Assembly (NCBI GenBank): GCA_031421635.1 | Contig: JANOPA010000007.1 | Span: 1 to 64,000 of the forward strand | DNA length: 64,000 bases | Direction: 5' to 3' | Source: JAPOKJ01 sp031421635 | GTDB taxonomy: Bacteria; Pseudomonadota; Gammaproteobacteria; Burkholderiales; Burkholderiaceae_E | Shown here: one piece after another, positions 52,017-62,000 of the stretch | Layout of the letters: every line of letters begins with the position of its first letter | Position numbering within the stretch: the first letter of the stretch is position 1 | Notes under the pieces: model-generated | Databases searched by the model: none | Seen by the model: the letters and a program-made list of their open reading frames with translations, nothing else | What the model was told of the DNA's origin: nothing | Translations under genes and position numbers: made by a program

Positions 52017-52964
52017 ATGGATCGCTTGCGTGCCATTGAAATTTTCGCAGAAGTGGCTCGCGGCCGGAGCTTTACCGGAGCGGCGGTGCGACTCGGGATG
52101 GCCAAGGGCAATGTTACCAAGCACGTGGCTTGGCTGGAAGCTCTCCTCGGGGCTCAGCTACTGACCCGGACGACCAAAAGCGTGAGCCTCACCGAAGCGG
52201 GGCAGCAACTTTTAGAAGGCGGGAATGATCTACTACAGCGCTTTGATGCCGTCGGTGAGGCCGTGCGAAGCGCGGTCAAGGCGCCCAAGGGATCGATCCG
52301 CATTGGCACACCACCTTCTTTTGGGGCGGCACATCTCGTGCCCATGATCACCAGTTTTTCGAATCAGTATCGGGACATTCAGTTCGAGCTTCAGTTGGAT
52401 GATGGTCGCTTGGATATCGCTGGCGAGGGCCTCGATCTGTCGCTTCGCATTGCACCGGCACTGAAGGATACTAGCTTGATTGCGCAGCGTCTCGGGAGCG
52501 TACCGCAGTTACTGGTTGCCTCCCAAGCCTATGTCGGTGCGAGAGGCGAGCCCAAGAGCTTGGATGAGCTGTCGAAACACGACTGTCTGATCAATACCTT
52601 GAAATCGCCGACCAACTACTGGAGATTTATCGGCGAAAAGCCGGTTCGGGTATATGGCCGGATGCGCAGCAACTTTGGCGACTCTTTGCGTCATGCGGCG
52701 CTGTTAGGTTATGGTATTTCCATGCATCCAACCTATATGGTGGATGAGGATATTGCCGCGAAACGACTTAAGGTTATATTGCCAAAATACCCACCGACCG
52801 GATTAGATGTGTACGCTGTTTATCCGAGCCGACGTAACATGCCGGGGCGAGTGCGTCTGCTATTGGACTCTCTCATCGATGAGTTTAAGAAAAATCACTC
52901 TTGGCAAATACCCAATACCACTTCACGCTTTGCAAGCACCGCGAAGCGCCAAGCGGCGCCCTGA
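52017..52964 (+). CDS. LysR-family transcriptional regulator
   Basis: A 315-residue LysR regulator. The N-terminal winged helix is DRLRAIEIFAEVARGRSFTG and MAKGNVTKHVAWLEALLGAQLLTR, followed by the linker helix and a periplasmic-binding-like effector domain (about 90-295), including IRIGTPPSFGAAHLVP. The ATG at 52017 with GGGAG upstream is preferred; the upstream in-frame ATG at 51975 has no site. It is divergent from the tauD operon and probably its regulator. The C-terminus converges with the second Bug gene, 14 bases away. Confidence 0.92.
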   Translation: MDRLRAIEIFAEVARGRSFTGAAVRLGMAKGNVTKHVAWLEALLGAQLLTRTTKSVSLTEAGQQLLEGGNDLLQRFDAVGEAVRSAVKAPKGSIRIGTPPSFGAAHLVPMITSFSNQYRDIQFELQLDDGRLDIAGEGLDLSLRIAPALKDTSLIAQRLGSVPQLLVASQAYVGARGEPKSLDELSKHDCLINTLKSPTNYWRFIGEKPVRVYGRMRSNFGDSLRHAALLGYGISMHPTYMVDEDIAAKRLKVILPKYPPTGLDVYAVYPSRRNMPGRVRLLLDSLIDEFKKNHSWQIPNTTSRFASTAKRQAAP

Positions 52965-52978
52965 GTAGCGCAGATAAT

Positions 52979-53977
52979 TCAATCTGGTTTGATTTTGGCC
53001 TTAACCACAATCTCTTTCCAAATTTTTTGCTGTTGCGCAATAAACGCTCCAAACTCGGCCGATGGTCCTCCTTCCAGTGTTGCATCCTCTTTGGCAAAAC
53101 GCTCTGCGTTGTTGAGGCTGCGTAACGCCTTGTAACTTTCTTCTTGCAGCCTCTTGATGATCTCGGGCGGCGTGCTGGCTGGAGCCATCAAGCCATACCA
53201 CTGGACGGATTCAAACCCTGGATAACCGGACTCGGAAACGGTGGGAACATCTGGCAAAGAAGGTAGGCGCTTTGGTGTGCCAGTCGCAATGGCTCGGAGC
53301 TTGCCGCTGCGAATATGCTGAAGAAGCGCGGGGGTACCTGCCGAAAACACCTGTGTGACCCCTGCCAATAAATCGGTGAGGGCAGGGCCGGTGCCTCGGT
53401 AGGGAATGTGGGTTAAATAAATACCTGTCGTGAGCTTCAGATTCTCGATGGCAAGATGCCCCGCGCTCGCATTGCCCGCCGAGCCGTAGTTCAACTTGCC
53501 CGGGTTCTTCTTGGCATAGGCAATGAACTCTCTGAAGTTTTTGGCAGGGACGTCGGGGTGAATGACAAACAGGCTCGGAACTTTTGTGAGTAAGGCAATG
53601 GGCGTGAAATCGCGGTTGACCTCGTAACCCGTCTTCTCAAAAATATAGGGGTTAACGGCTAGATTGCCCACGTGGGCAATAATGATGGTGTAGCCATCGG
53701 GCGCAGACTTTGCCACGTCTTGCATGGCTGGAACACCGCCCCCGCCTCCTTTGTTATCCACAATCACCTGCACGCCCAGTTGCTTACTAAGCTCGCTCGC
53801 GACTGCTCGGCTCACGATATCTGAGGTGCCACCAGGTACAAAAGGGTTGACGAGCCGAATCGTGCGGGCAGGCCAGGTGGTTTGGGCTTGCGCCATGGGA
53901 AGACTCGAGCTCATTCCAAGTGCCACGCTGCCTAGGGTAATGTGTAAATGATGTCGTCGTTCGGGGGAAAAGGGCAT
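52979..53977 (-). CDS. Bug-family (TTT) periplasmic solute receptor, second copy
   Basis: A second Bug receptor, about 332 residues. A basic N-terminus and signal peptide (ending MAQAQTTWPAR) precede the typical TIRLVNPFVPGGTSDIVSR, VIVDNKGGGGG and GTPKRLPSLPDVPTVSESGYPGFE. The sequence is clearly related to, but distinct from, the receptor at 48973-49956. The ATG at 53977 gives a normal signal peptide; a TTG at 54013 would extend it. It stands alone on the minus strand, 56 bases after the methyltransferase relic. Confidence 0.9.
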   Translation of the reverse strand: MPFSPERRHHLHITLGSVALGMSSSLPMAQAQTTWPARTIRLVNPFVPGGTSDIVSRAVASELSKQLGVQVIVDNKGGGGGVPAMQDVAKSAPDGYTIIIAHVGNLAVNPYIFEKTGYEVNRDFTPIALLTKVPSLFVIHPDVPAKNFREFIAYAKKNPGKLNYGSAGNASAGHLAIENLKLTTGIYLTHIPYRGTGPALTDLLAGVTQVFSAGTPALLQHIRSGKLRAIATGTPKRLPSLPDVPTVSESGYPGFESVQWYGLMAPASTPPEIIKRLQEESYKALRSLNNAERFAKEDATLEGGPSAEFGAFIAQQQKIWKEIVVKAKIKPD

Positions 53978-54033
53978 AAATTCGTGCTTAACATAGGTGG
54001 CGGAGGGAGCCAAAACCTGCGTGAATTAGCGCA

Positions 54034-54657
54034 TTAGGGCTTCACAAACTTCAAAACAAAATCGTCTTTGGGTTGTGGCGGGTTTGGAGTGTTCTTATCG
54101 CGCGGGTCGTTAGGGTTACGTAAAAAACCGCCTTCGGCCACAAATTTGAATCCGACAGATTCAATCTCATTGCGTAAGAAAGCCTCTTCGTTGCGGTGCA
54201 GAGTTCCAGCTTCCGAAATACCCGTGCCGTCGCGCCCGGCATGATCCGATACCACGTAGATGCCGCCAGGTTTGAGCGCCTGAAAAATGGCCCGGTTCAT
54301 CGCAGTCCGATCAATCCCCATATGACCAAGATCGTGATAGTTAAACATCAAACTTGCGAAATCCAGTTTGTTCTCACTCATGCCTTCGGGTATCGGTGTC
54401 TCAAACCTTTGCACGATCGCCACGATGATTGCCGCTGCTGTGCCAGCGCTTTGCAGCCTTTGACTGCGCTGCGCCAGAGCTACACTTGAAGGTACTCTTA
54501 TTGGGGGCGCTGCCGCTTGCGTTGCGGGCGCAGCGACGATGCTTTGGATACGCTCGGTGAACAAGCTGGGCGTCAAACTGGAGCATGCGCTTAGAGCAAA
54601 AATTGTAAGAGTGAGAAACGTAGAATGCATAGGTCTGGTATGCAATGTAGAAGCCAT
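54034..54657 (-). CDS. COG4798-type methyltransferase relic lacking its SAM-binding core
   Basis: A 207-residue predicted lipoprotein (ALSAC lipobox). Its C-terminal half closely follows a family of exported class I methyltransferases: NYHDLGHMGIDRTAMNRAIFQALKPGGIYVVSDHAGRDG, TLHRNEEAFLRNEI and a DDFVLKFVKP end. The expected segment of about 50 residues carrying the glycine-rich SAM motif (the GxGGGY type) is missing between VAAPATQAAAP and VQRFETPIPEG. The frame stays open, so this is either an in-frame deletion or a non-catalytic derivative. AGGAGAA precedes the ATG at 54657. Confidence 0.7.
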   Translation of the reverse strand: MASTLHTRPMHSTFLTLTIFALSACSSLTPSLFTERIQSIVAAPATQAAAPPIRVPSSVALAQRSQRLQSAGTAAAIIVAIVQRFETPIPEGMSENKLDFASLMFNYHDLGHMGIDRTAMNRAIFQALKPGGIYVVSDHAGRDGTGISEAGTLHRNEEAFLRNEIESVGFKFVAEGGFLRNPNDPRDKNTPNPPQPKDDFVLKFVKP

Positions 54658-54692
54658 GATGAAGTTCTCCTGAAGCACCTTTGAAGAAAAGA

Positions 54693-55583
54693 TTAAGACT
54701 TGATATGAAGGTAGTACACCGTGGTATCGCACAGGCCACCCTTTGGTAGTAGTGCATACCCAGGAATCACACCGCAGCGCTGCCAGCCGTGACGCTCGTA
54801 CAGGCGCGCGGCTTCGGCGCCCGCTGTATCCAGCACAAGTAGAGTCTTACCGCAATCTAGTGCCTCGCGCTGGGCCGCTTGAAGGAGTAGGGCACCGATA
54901 CCCATGCGTCGAGCACGGCGATGGACCAACATTTTGGAGAGATCGGCGCGGTGCGGTTGATTTTCTGGCTGCGATAAGACTAACTGCACGGTTCCGACAA
55001 TACCCAAGGCATCCTCAGCGACCAAGAGGGCTCGTTCGCCTTTAAACACGGCCTCTGCGACTTGTCGCCAAAAGGCCTGCGCTGTCTCGGTGGACAGCGG
55101 CTGCATAAAACTCACTGAGGCCCCGCCTTCCACACAATCCATCAGAACCTTAGCAAGATCGAAAATGTGTGATTCGCTCACGATTGGCGCGAGGCGACGG
55201 ACCTCGGGCGTTTGCCTTTCGGGAAGTATCTCCAACACCAACTCTGAAGGTCGGCACAGCTTGGTGCCTAAAGGCGCGACCACGATGGGTCGGTTGATCA
55301 GAATCGGATGTGTCAGCATGTAGTCGATCAGTTGCTCGTCTGTCCATTTCGGGTTGGACAAGTCTAGCGCCTGGTAGGGCGTGCCTTTTTCGCGAAGCAG
55401 AGCGCGCGGAGTAATCGCCATCGACTTGATGAGGTCGATTAGAACTTTTCTGGAAGGAGGTGTGACCAGATACTCAATCACCTGAGGCTCAATACCCGCT
55501 TTCCTGATCAAAGCAAGTGTGTTTCGAGACGTGCCACAGCTCGGGTTGTGATAGATAATGACCTGTTGCACATTCGAATTCAT
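54693..55583 (-). CDS. ArsC-like arsenate reductase fused to a Ttr-like GNAT acetyltransferase
   Basis: A 296-residue two-domain protein. Residues 1-~125 are a glutaredoxin-type ArsC: HNPSCGTSRNTL with catalytic Cys16, INRPIVV (Arg98) and TKLCRPSE (Arg111). Residues ~155-296 are a GNAT acetyltransferase with acetyl-CoA motif VHRRARRMGIGALLL, NQPHRADLSK, TLLVLDTAGAEAARLYERHGW and VIPGYALLP, closest in feel to tabtoxin-resistance proteins. No stop or frameshift separates the domains. Possible roles are arsenate reduction plus acetylation of an arsenical or amine; this is inference. The methyltransferase relic follows by 35 bases. Confidence 0.85.
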   Translation of the reverse strand: MNSNVQQVIIYHNPSCGTSRNTLALIRKAGIEPQVIEYLVTPPSRKVLIDLIKSMAITPRALLREKGTPYQALDLSNPKWTDEQLIDYMLTHPILINRPIVVAPLGTKLCRPSELVLEILPERQTPEVRRLAPIVSESHIFDLAKVLMDCVEGGASVSFMQPLSTETAQAFWRQVAEAVFKGERALLVAEDALGIVGTVQLVLSQPENQPHRADLSKMLVHRRARRMGIGALLLQAAQREALDCGKTLLVLDTAGAEAARLYERHGWQRCGVIPGYALLPKGGLCDTTVYYLHIKS

Positions 55584-55716
55584 TACAACTCCCGAAAAGT
55601 GATTGCTATGCAGAGCGTCCTTGCCTGCACTCTGAGGCGAGCAGACTTTTCCCTGTGATTCTTAGCCCATTATAAAGTTTCAATTTCGCGAACCTTAAAG
55701 ACCGCCGCCCTCCAAG

Positions 55717-55950
55717 ATGACAGATCAAGACTTACCTGCACTGATTGAAACACCTCCCGGAAACTATCGCCATTACAAAGGGGGCTTATACGAGGTCGTC
55801 GGCACAGTTCGACATAGCGAGAGCCTGGAGTCGATGACTCTCTACCGCGCGTTATATGGCGAAAGGGGCCTTTGGGTCAGGCCCGCCACGATGTTCAATG
55901 AAGATGTGGAAATCGACGGTCTATTAAAACCGCGATTCACAAAAATTTAG
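55717..55950 (+). CDS. DUF1653 protein
   Basis: A 77-residue DUF1653 protein. The family core is complete: GNYRHYKGGLYEVVGTVRHSESLE, LYRALYGERGLWVRP and a C-terminal PRFTKI. Function is unknown, and the proteins are small cytoplasmic beta-rich modules. It stands alone between the divergent arsC–GNAT gene and the dimethylformamidase-like gene. Confidence 0.85.
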   Translation: MTDQDLPALIETPPGNYRHYKGGLYEVVGTVRHSESLESMTLYRALYGERGLWVRPATMFNEDVEIDGLLKPRFTKI

Positions 55951-56103
55951 AAAATTCCTCGTACGCTATGTGAGCTTTGTCACGGTCACGCGGGTCTCGA
56001 GTGACTTTCCGCACCGCTTGAAGCGAAATTAGGCCCTAGCATCCACTTTTCCTCTGGGCATTTTAGCCGTGAGGTCTTGCCAATTTTGCCTCGCGGTTTG
56101 ATC

Positions 56104-58092
56104 ATGACGTACTTGACCCTTTTGAAGAGAGTTGTTCAACTCTCAGTGGCCACACTATTTTCGGGCGGCTTACTAAGCGCTTGCGGTACGAGCTCAACCG
56201 ACCCGGTCGTTGTTGCTGCGGATCTCAAGGGCACTGAGTTGGTGCTCTACAAAGGCCAGAATTATCCCGCACTCAAGCAAGTCTTGAGCGGCTTACAGGC
56301 TTATACAAGCACGATTTCAGTCGTCCAAGGGGCCAGCGCAAAGTTTCATATTTCAGACGCGTCTGGGAGTGTGCTCAAGACCCGCAATGCCGCCGCCAGC
56401 GTTTATCGGATCGGATTGACGGAGGAGCTTGTCGCCTCAGCCACGGTTGCGACCAAAAAGCAATCGGTTCCTGCCAATGCTTGGAAAGCGTGTTGCAACT
56501 GGCCCCTGAGCTGGCAATTACCGGTTGGAGCCCAGTGGAAAAGTGGTTTGTACCGTGCCGATTTCGCAATCGGAACGTCTCTGTCGAGTGTGTACTTTGT
56601 CGTGAAAAGTTCGACTCCTGGAGATCTATCCAAGAGCGTCCTTCAAATACCTTTTCATACCTCCCAGGCCTATAACAACTGGGGCGATAAAAGCCTCTAT
56701 GAATTTAACTCCAGTAGCAGTGTAAAAGCGGATCGAGTCTCGATGTATCGGCCCGATAGAGCGATGGACGGAGAGGTGTATCGCTGGATTCAACCCTTCA
56801 TCCAATGGGCCGAAAAATCCAATATTGCCTTGGAGTACATCGCCAGTACTGACATGGATAAAGCCATTTCGCCGTTGGCCGCCTATCGGCTTTTTATTAC
56901 GGTAGGCCATGATGAGTATTGGTCCGCAGCCATGCGAACCAACTACGATACGTTCATCGGTCGTGGTGCGAATGCGGCCATATTTTCCGGGAACACCATG
57001 TGGTGGAAAACGGATAATATCGCTGATAGCTTTGGCCGAAGTGGTGGCTTAATGGTCGCGACAAAGCTGCAAGGCTCGACGACCGGAAACTGGTACGAAA
57101 GCAACCCCGAGGGCAAGAGCATCGGTGCGAGCTTTTTGCGCGGTGGCTACGTTGACGAGGTTGCAAACCCCGCTGCGACGAACACTGGTTACAAAGTAGT
57201 CGATGCTAGCCATTGGGTATTTGCAGGCTCGGGACTTGCACAGGGTGCCAGCTTTGGCCATGAGCAGCGCATCTTGCGCTACGAAGTGGATGGTGTGGAC
57301 TTTAAATACGACTCGCAAAACCTACCCCGTCCAACCACCGGCGATACGGTCAATGCGAACACAAGTATCTTAGGGCTCGTCGCTTTGGCCGGATGGAATG
57401 GCACTAGTAGTGCCTTGCGTCCGTCGACCGCAATTAATTTGAGCGGCGTGTCTGGAGCTTGGGCGGCGATGACGTTGTCGAAGCCAAATGGCTGGGTGTT
57501 CAATGGTGGCACCACCGACTGGGCTCGGGGCTTAGAGCCCTGCATCGCCTCTGGCAATACGGTTCCTATCTGCAAAATTACAAAGAATGTGATCGATGCT
57601 CTTAGTGGTACTGCGGCGCTACCGGCTCCCAGCCCGACTCCAACGCCAACGCCAACGCCTCAACCGCTAGTGGATGCCGAGATTGGCAGTGTCCAAGCTT
57701 ATTCGGCGACTAACTCCTTGGGTGGTCTGCGCTACCTCTTTAGTCTTGATGCCGCGATAGGCGGCGAATGGACCAAGATCGGAAATGCCTTCTATGGACT
57801 GACGGTGGCACGTACTGGCACATGGCCTGTGATTCGCTATTCCTATGTCCAGGCGGACGGTAAAAAGCGCTATGTTTTCTCTACAGACCCGAACCTCGGT
57901 GGTGGTTGGGCCAGTGAAGGCGCCGCGTTTCATGCCTTTTCGAGCGAACTTGCGGGCACAATTGCCGTATATGAACACTATCGAACTTTGTCAGACGGTT
58001 GGCATTTCACCTACGCTGCATCCACCACTCCGCCGAGCGGTTGGCTTCTGAGCGGTTATGCCTTCTCGGTGCCGGCTACGAATCTAAAGTAG
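56104..58092 (+). CDS. Dimethylformamidase-like lipoprotein with DUF5648-type C-terminal repeats
   Basis: A 662-residue lipoprotein (lipobox LSAC, Cys27). The main domain (about 60-505) resembles the C-terminal domain of N,N-dimethylformamidase large subunits: TSQAYNNWGDKSLYEF, WAEKSNIALEYIASTDMD, TVGHDEYWS and NAAIFSGNTMWWK. A Pro-Thr repeat linker (57626-57660, PTPTPTPTPQP) leads to a C-terminal region with about three WxxxGxAF units (WTKIGNAFYG, WASEGAAFHA, WLLSGYAFSV), as in DUF5648. An extracytoplasmic amidase or sugar-binding role is possible, but no substrate is implied. The ATG at 56104 is preferred over an upstream TTG. Confidence 0.78.
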   Translation: MTYLTLLKRVVQLSVATLFSGGLLSACGTSSTDPVVVAADLKGTELVLYKGQNYPALKQVLSGLQAYTSTISVVQGASAKFHISDASGSVLKTRNAAASVYRIGLTEELVASATVATKKQSVPANAWKACCNWPLSWQLPVGAQWKSGLYRADFAIGTSLSSVYFVVKSSTPGDLSKSVLQIPFHTSQAYNNWGDKSLYEFNSSSSVKADRVSMYRPDRAMDGEVYRWIQPFIQWAEKSNIALEYIASTDMDKAISPLAAYRLFITVGHDEYWSAAMRTNYDTFIGRGANAAIFSGNTMWWKTDNIADSFGRSGGLMVATKLQGSTTGNWYESNPEGKSIGASFLRGGYVDEVANPAATNTGYKVVDASHWVFAGSGLAQGASFGHEQRILRYEVDGVDFKYDSQNLPRPTTGDTVNANTSILGLVALAGWNGTSSALRPSTAINLSGVSGAWAAMTLSKPNGWVFNGGTTDWARGLEPCIASGNTVPICKITKNVIDALSGTAALPAPSPTPTPTPTPQPLVDAEIGSVQAYSATNSLGGLRYLFSLDAAIGGEWTKIGNAFYGLTVARTGTWPVIRYSYVQADGKKRYVFSTDPNLGGGWASEGAAFHAFSSELAGTIAVYEHYRTLSDGWHFTYAASTTPPSGWLLSGYAFSVPATNLK

Positions 58093-58114
58093 CGGAAGAG
58101 TGATTGAAGGAGAC

Positions 58115-59017
58115 TTATGAAATGGGTACCGAGCTAGGCCTTCGAGGTTCGATAAAGCGAATGGCGGCGTCTAAACCATTGTGGTTAATGCAATAAGTAG
58201 CTTGAGCTTGCACAATTGGCTTGGCCTGATAAGCAATCGAGAGACCCACTGCTGCCATCATCTTAAGGTCGTTTGAGCCGTCGCCACAAGCGATCGCTTG
58301 CTCGGGTGCACATCCTATTTGAGCGCAAAGCTCTAGGACGGTGCGTCGCTTAACGTCCGCATCCACAACTTCACCTAGCACTTCGCCACTGAGTTTTCCG
58401 TCGACGATCTCAAGCTGATTGGAGCGCACAAAGTCAAGCTTAAGTTCTTCCTTAAGGCGATTGGTAAAGTAGGTGAAGCCCCCAGACACCAACAAGATTT
58501 TGAGTCCCGCGGCCTGGCAAGCTTGAATCAGTGTGTCCGCGCCTGGACTAAGCTTGAGTCGCTGTTCATACACTTCAGCCAAGACGCTTTCGGGTAAGCC
58601 CGCCAGAAATTTGACCCGTCGTCTTAGGCTTTCAGCATAGTCCTTGATTTCTCCACGCATCGCCGCTTCTGTAATGGCGGCCACTTCCGCTTTTTTGCCA
58701 CAAAAGTCAGCGATTTCGTCGAGGCATTCAATGGTGATGAGGGTGGAGTCCATGTCAAAAGCGATCAGTTTGAAATCGCTGAGCTTGCGCGCCGAGGGGG
58801 CCAAACCCACGTCAACTTCTTTTTCGAGGGCTAGCGCTCGCACCTTTTCTGCGGTGATGTCTTCTTTCGCCTCGATACCCTGCCAACGCGCATAGTTGGT
58901 GCTGATGGCGCGTGGTGGTTCGCCGACCATGCCGTTGAACGGAGGCATGATGTCGTAGTTGATATTGGCATGCTGCAAGACCAAATCGATACCATTGGCA
59001 GGAGGGGCTTTAATCAT
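58115..59017 (-). CDS. serB: Phosphoserine phosphatase
   Basis: Hydrolyses O-phosphoserine in the last step of serine synthesis. The 300-residue HAD-family protein has the nucleophile motif FDMDSTLI (Asp88, Asp90), LLVSGGFTYF, and GDGSNDLKMMAAVG. An N-terminal ~80-residue region precedes the catalytic domain, as in other SerB proteins. Its ATG overlaps the mfd stop (ATGA), so the two genes are translationally coupled; this pairing occurs widely in Betaproteobacteria. Confidence 0.95.
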   Translation of the reverse strand: MIKAPPANGIDLVLQHANINYDIMPPFNGMVGEPPRAISTNYARWQGIEAKEDITAEKVRALALEKEVDVGLAPSARKLSDFKLIAFDMDSTLITIECLDEIADFCGKKAEVAAITEAAMRGEIKDYAESLRRRVKFLAGLPESVLAEVYEQRLKLSPGADTLIQACQAAGLKILLVSGGFTYFTNRLKEELKLDFVRSNQLEIVDGKLSGEVLGEVVDADVKRRTVLELCAQIGCAPEQAIACGDGSNDLKMMAAVGLSIAYQAKPIVQAQATYCINHNGLDAAIRFIEPRRPSSVPIS

Positions 59018-62000
59018 GAAAGAGCCTTGAATACTTCTCGAACTTTATTGACGCGCTGCGCGAGATCGCTCGCCGGAATGGTCAAGCGGAGTTTATCCGG
59101 GCCGGCCAGTTTGGCATCTTTGCGGGTTTGGATGAACTTGATGATCTTGGCCGGGTCAATCGGGGGCTGGGGGATGAATTGAATCAGAATGCTTTCTTCA
59201 TTGGCGTCAATTTTAGCGATGCCCAGAGGCTTACCTAGAATACGAAGTCGATGGCTTTCGATGAGTGCACGGGCCTGGTCGGGTAGCTTGCCAAAACGAT
59301 CCACAAGCTCTTCTTGCATGTATTCAAGCTCCTGCGCAGTGTCCGTGTTGGCCAGGCGTTTGTAAAGGCTCAAGCGCTCATTAACATCACCACAAAAGCT
59401 GTTGGGCAAAAGTGCAGGGATATGCAGGTTAATCTCAGTGGTGGAGGGCAGCGGTGCCGCGAGATCAGGCTCTTTGCCCGCCTTCATGGCCTTCACTGCT
59501 TCACTCAACATTTCGCTATACATGGTGAAGCCGACCTCAATCATGTCACCCGACTGATTGTCACCGAGCACTTCGCCCGCACCACGAATTTCAAGATCGT
59601 GCATCGAGAGATAAAAGCCCGAGCCGAGCTCTTCCATCATTTGAATGGCTTCCAGGCGCTTCTTGGCATCCTTGGTGATCGCCGACTCGTCGGGCGTCAT
59701 GAGATAGGCATAGGCCTGGTGGTGGGAGCGACCCACGCGCCCACGGAGCTGATGCAACTGGGCCAGACCAAACTTGTCGGCGCGATGAATCACAATGGTG
59801 TTGGCCGTGGGCACATCAATACCGGTTTCGATAATGGTGGTACACAGCAGCACGTTATATTTTTGGGCGTGGAAATCTTTCATCACGCGTTCAAGATCGC
59901 GTTCAGGCATTTGCCCGTGGGCCACCACGATGCGCGCCTCTGGCATGAGCGTTTCCAGCGCTTGACGACGATTTTCGATGGTGTCGACTTCGTTGTGTAA
60001 AAAATAGGCCTGACCGCCCCGTTTCAATTCACGCAACAAAGCTTCCCGAATGCCTCCGGCATTTTCACGACGCACAAAGGTCTTGATGGCCAGGCGTTTT
60101 TGCGGGGCGGTGGCAATCACCGAGAAATCGCGAATGCCTTCCATGCTCATTGCCAAGGTGCGAGGAATTGGCGTCGCGGTCAAAGTGAGCACATCGACCT
60201 CAGCCCTGAGGTTCTTCAGTATTTCTTTTTGACGAACTCCAAAGCGATGCTCTTCATCAATAATGACGAGACCCAGGCGATCAAACTTCACATCGTTCGA
60301 GAGCAATTTATGGGTGCCAATTACAATATCGATCTTGCCAGCATTCAGGCCCTCAATCGCGGCTTTCACCTCTTTGGCCGAGCGAAAGCGCGACAACTCG
60401 GCAAGCAGTACAGGCAGGTTTGAAAAGCGATCACTAAAGGTCTGAAAGTGCTGTTCTGCAAGCAAGGTGGTCGGGCAAAGAATGGCGACTTGTTTGCCAT
60501 CGTTCACGGCCACCCAGGCAGCACGCAGGGCCACCTCGGTTTTGCCGAAGCCGACATCACCACAAACCAGTCGGTCCATAGGTTTGCCCGAGGTCATGTC
60601 CTGCACCACGGCGTGGATTGCCGCGAGTTGGTCGGGTGTTTCCTCGAAGCCGAAACCTTCCGCGAACATCTCGTAATCGGCTGGAGAAAACTTGAAGGCA
60701 TGGCCCTCGCGAAGGGCACGCCGTGCGTAAAGATTGAGGAGTTCGGCGGCTGTGTCGCGGGCCTGTATAGCCGCGCGACGTTTGGCTTTCTCCCAAGCCC
60801 CGGAACCAAGGGCGTGCAGGGGCGCATCATCCGGATTGGCACCGCTATAGCGGCCAATGACATGCAGTTGTGCGACCGGCACATAGAGGGTGGCATCGCC
60901 CGCGTATTTGAGATGTAAAAATTCGGTGGTGCCTTCACCGAGATCCAAATTAACCAAGCCTTGATAACGACCAATACCGTGCTGGGTATGGACCACGGGG
61001 TCACCGATTTTGAGTTCGGACAGGTCCTTAATAAGCGCATCGACATTGGTCTGTGCATCGCGCTTGCCGCGCCGATGGCGTCGGCCGCTACTTGCAAACA
61101 GCTCGGACTCGGTAATAAGGATGAGGTCTTCAGGATCGAGCAAGAACCCTAAGTGAAGCGGGGCGGCACTGAGGGCCACTTTTTTGCCCGAGCCGAGTTC
61201 TGCCTGAAAGCTGGACCAATCCGGCACTTGATCGAGCTTGAGCTTGTATTGCTCGAAAAGCTGCGAGATCGTCTCCATACGGCCGGCCGATTCAGCCAGA
61301 ATAAGGACACTGCGACTGGTGCGCTCTAGCAGGCCGGTGAGGCGGGCAATCGGGTTTTCGGCTCGACGATCAATAGCGCAATCGGGCACCGAGAAGGCCA
61401 ATGCCTCGAGGGCCTCCAGGGCCTGGATTGGCGCGTCGCTCGCGTTGCCTTGGCCCTTGTTCTCGTCCGCATTGCTACCTGCCTTAAGGCTGAAACGACC
61501 AAAATGCTTGGTATGGATAAAGAATTCATCACTTTCAATGAAAAGCTCTTTAGGAGTCAGCAAGGGCCGTTCGCCGTCGTGGCTTAAAAACTTGTAGCGT
61601 TGTGCAGTATCTTCGGTGAACTGCCTTGCGCTGGCCTCGACATTGCCGTGGGTGAGGAGGGTGGAGCCCTCGGGTAAATAATCGAAGAGCGTGGAACTGG
61701 TCTCATGAAACAAGGGCAGGTAGTACTCAATACCCGCCGAAGCAATACCCACACCAATATCTTTATACACGCCGCACTTGCTCGGATCGCCCTCGAAGCG
61801 TTCGCGCCATTTGTTTCTGAAAAACTGTCGCGCCGCTTCATCGAGCGGAAACTCTCGTCCAGGTAAAAGGCGGACTTCGTTTTGCGGGTAGAGGCTACGC
61901 TGGTTGTCCGGATCAAAGGTGCGAATCGATTCGATCTCATCACCGAATAAATCGAGCCTGAAGGGCAGGGCGGCGCCCATCGGGTAGAGATCGATCAAGC

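Noticed and set aside
57626..57662. Short CCAACG-type tandem repeat
   Set aside because: It encodes the Pro-Thr linker of the dimethylformamidase-like lipoprotein and is too short to be a CRISPR or minisatellite of interest.
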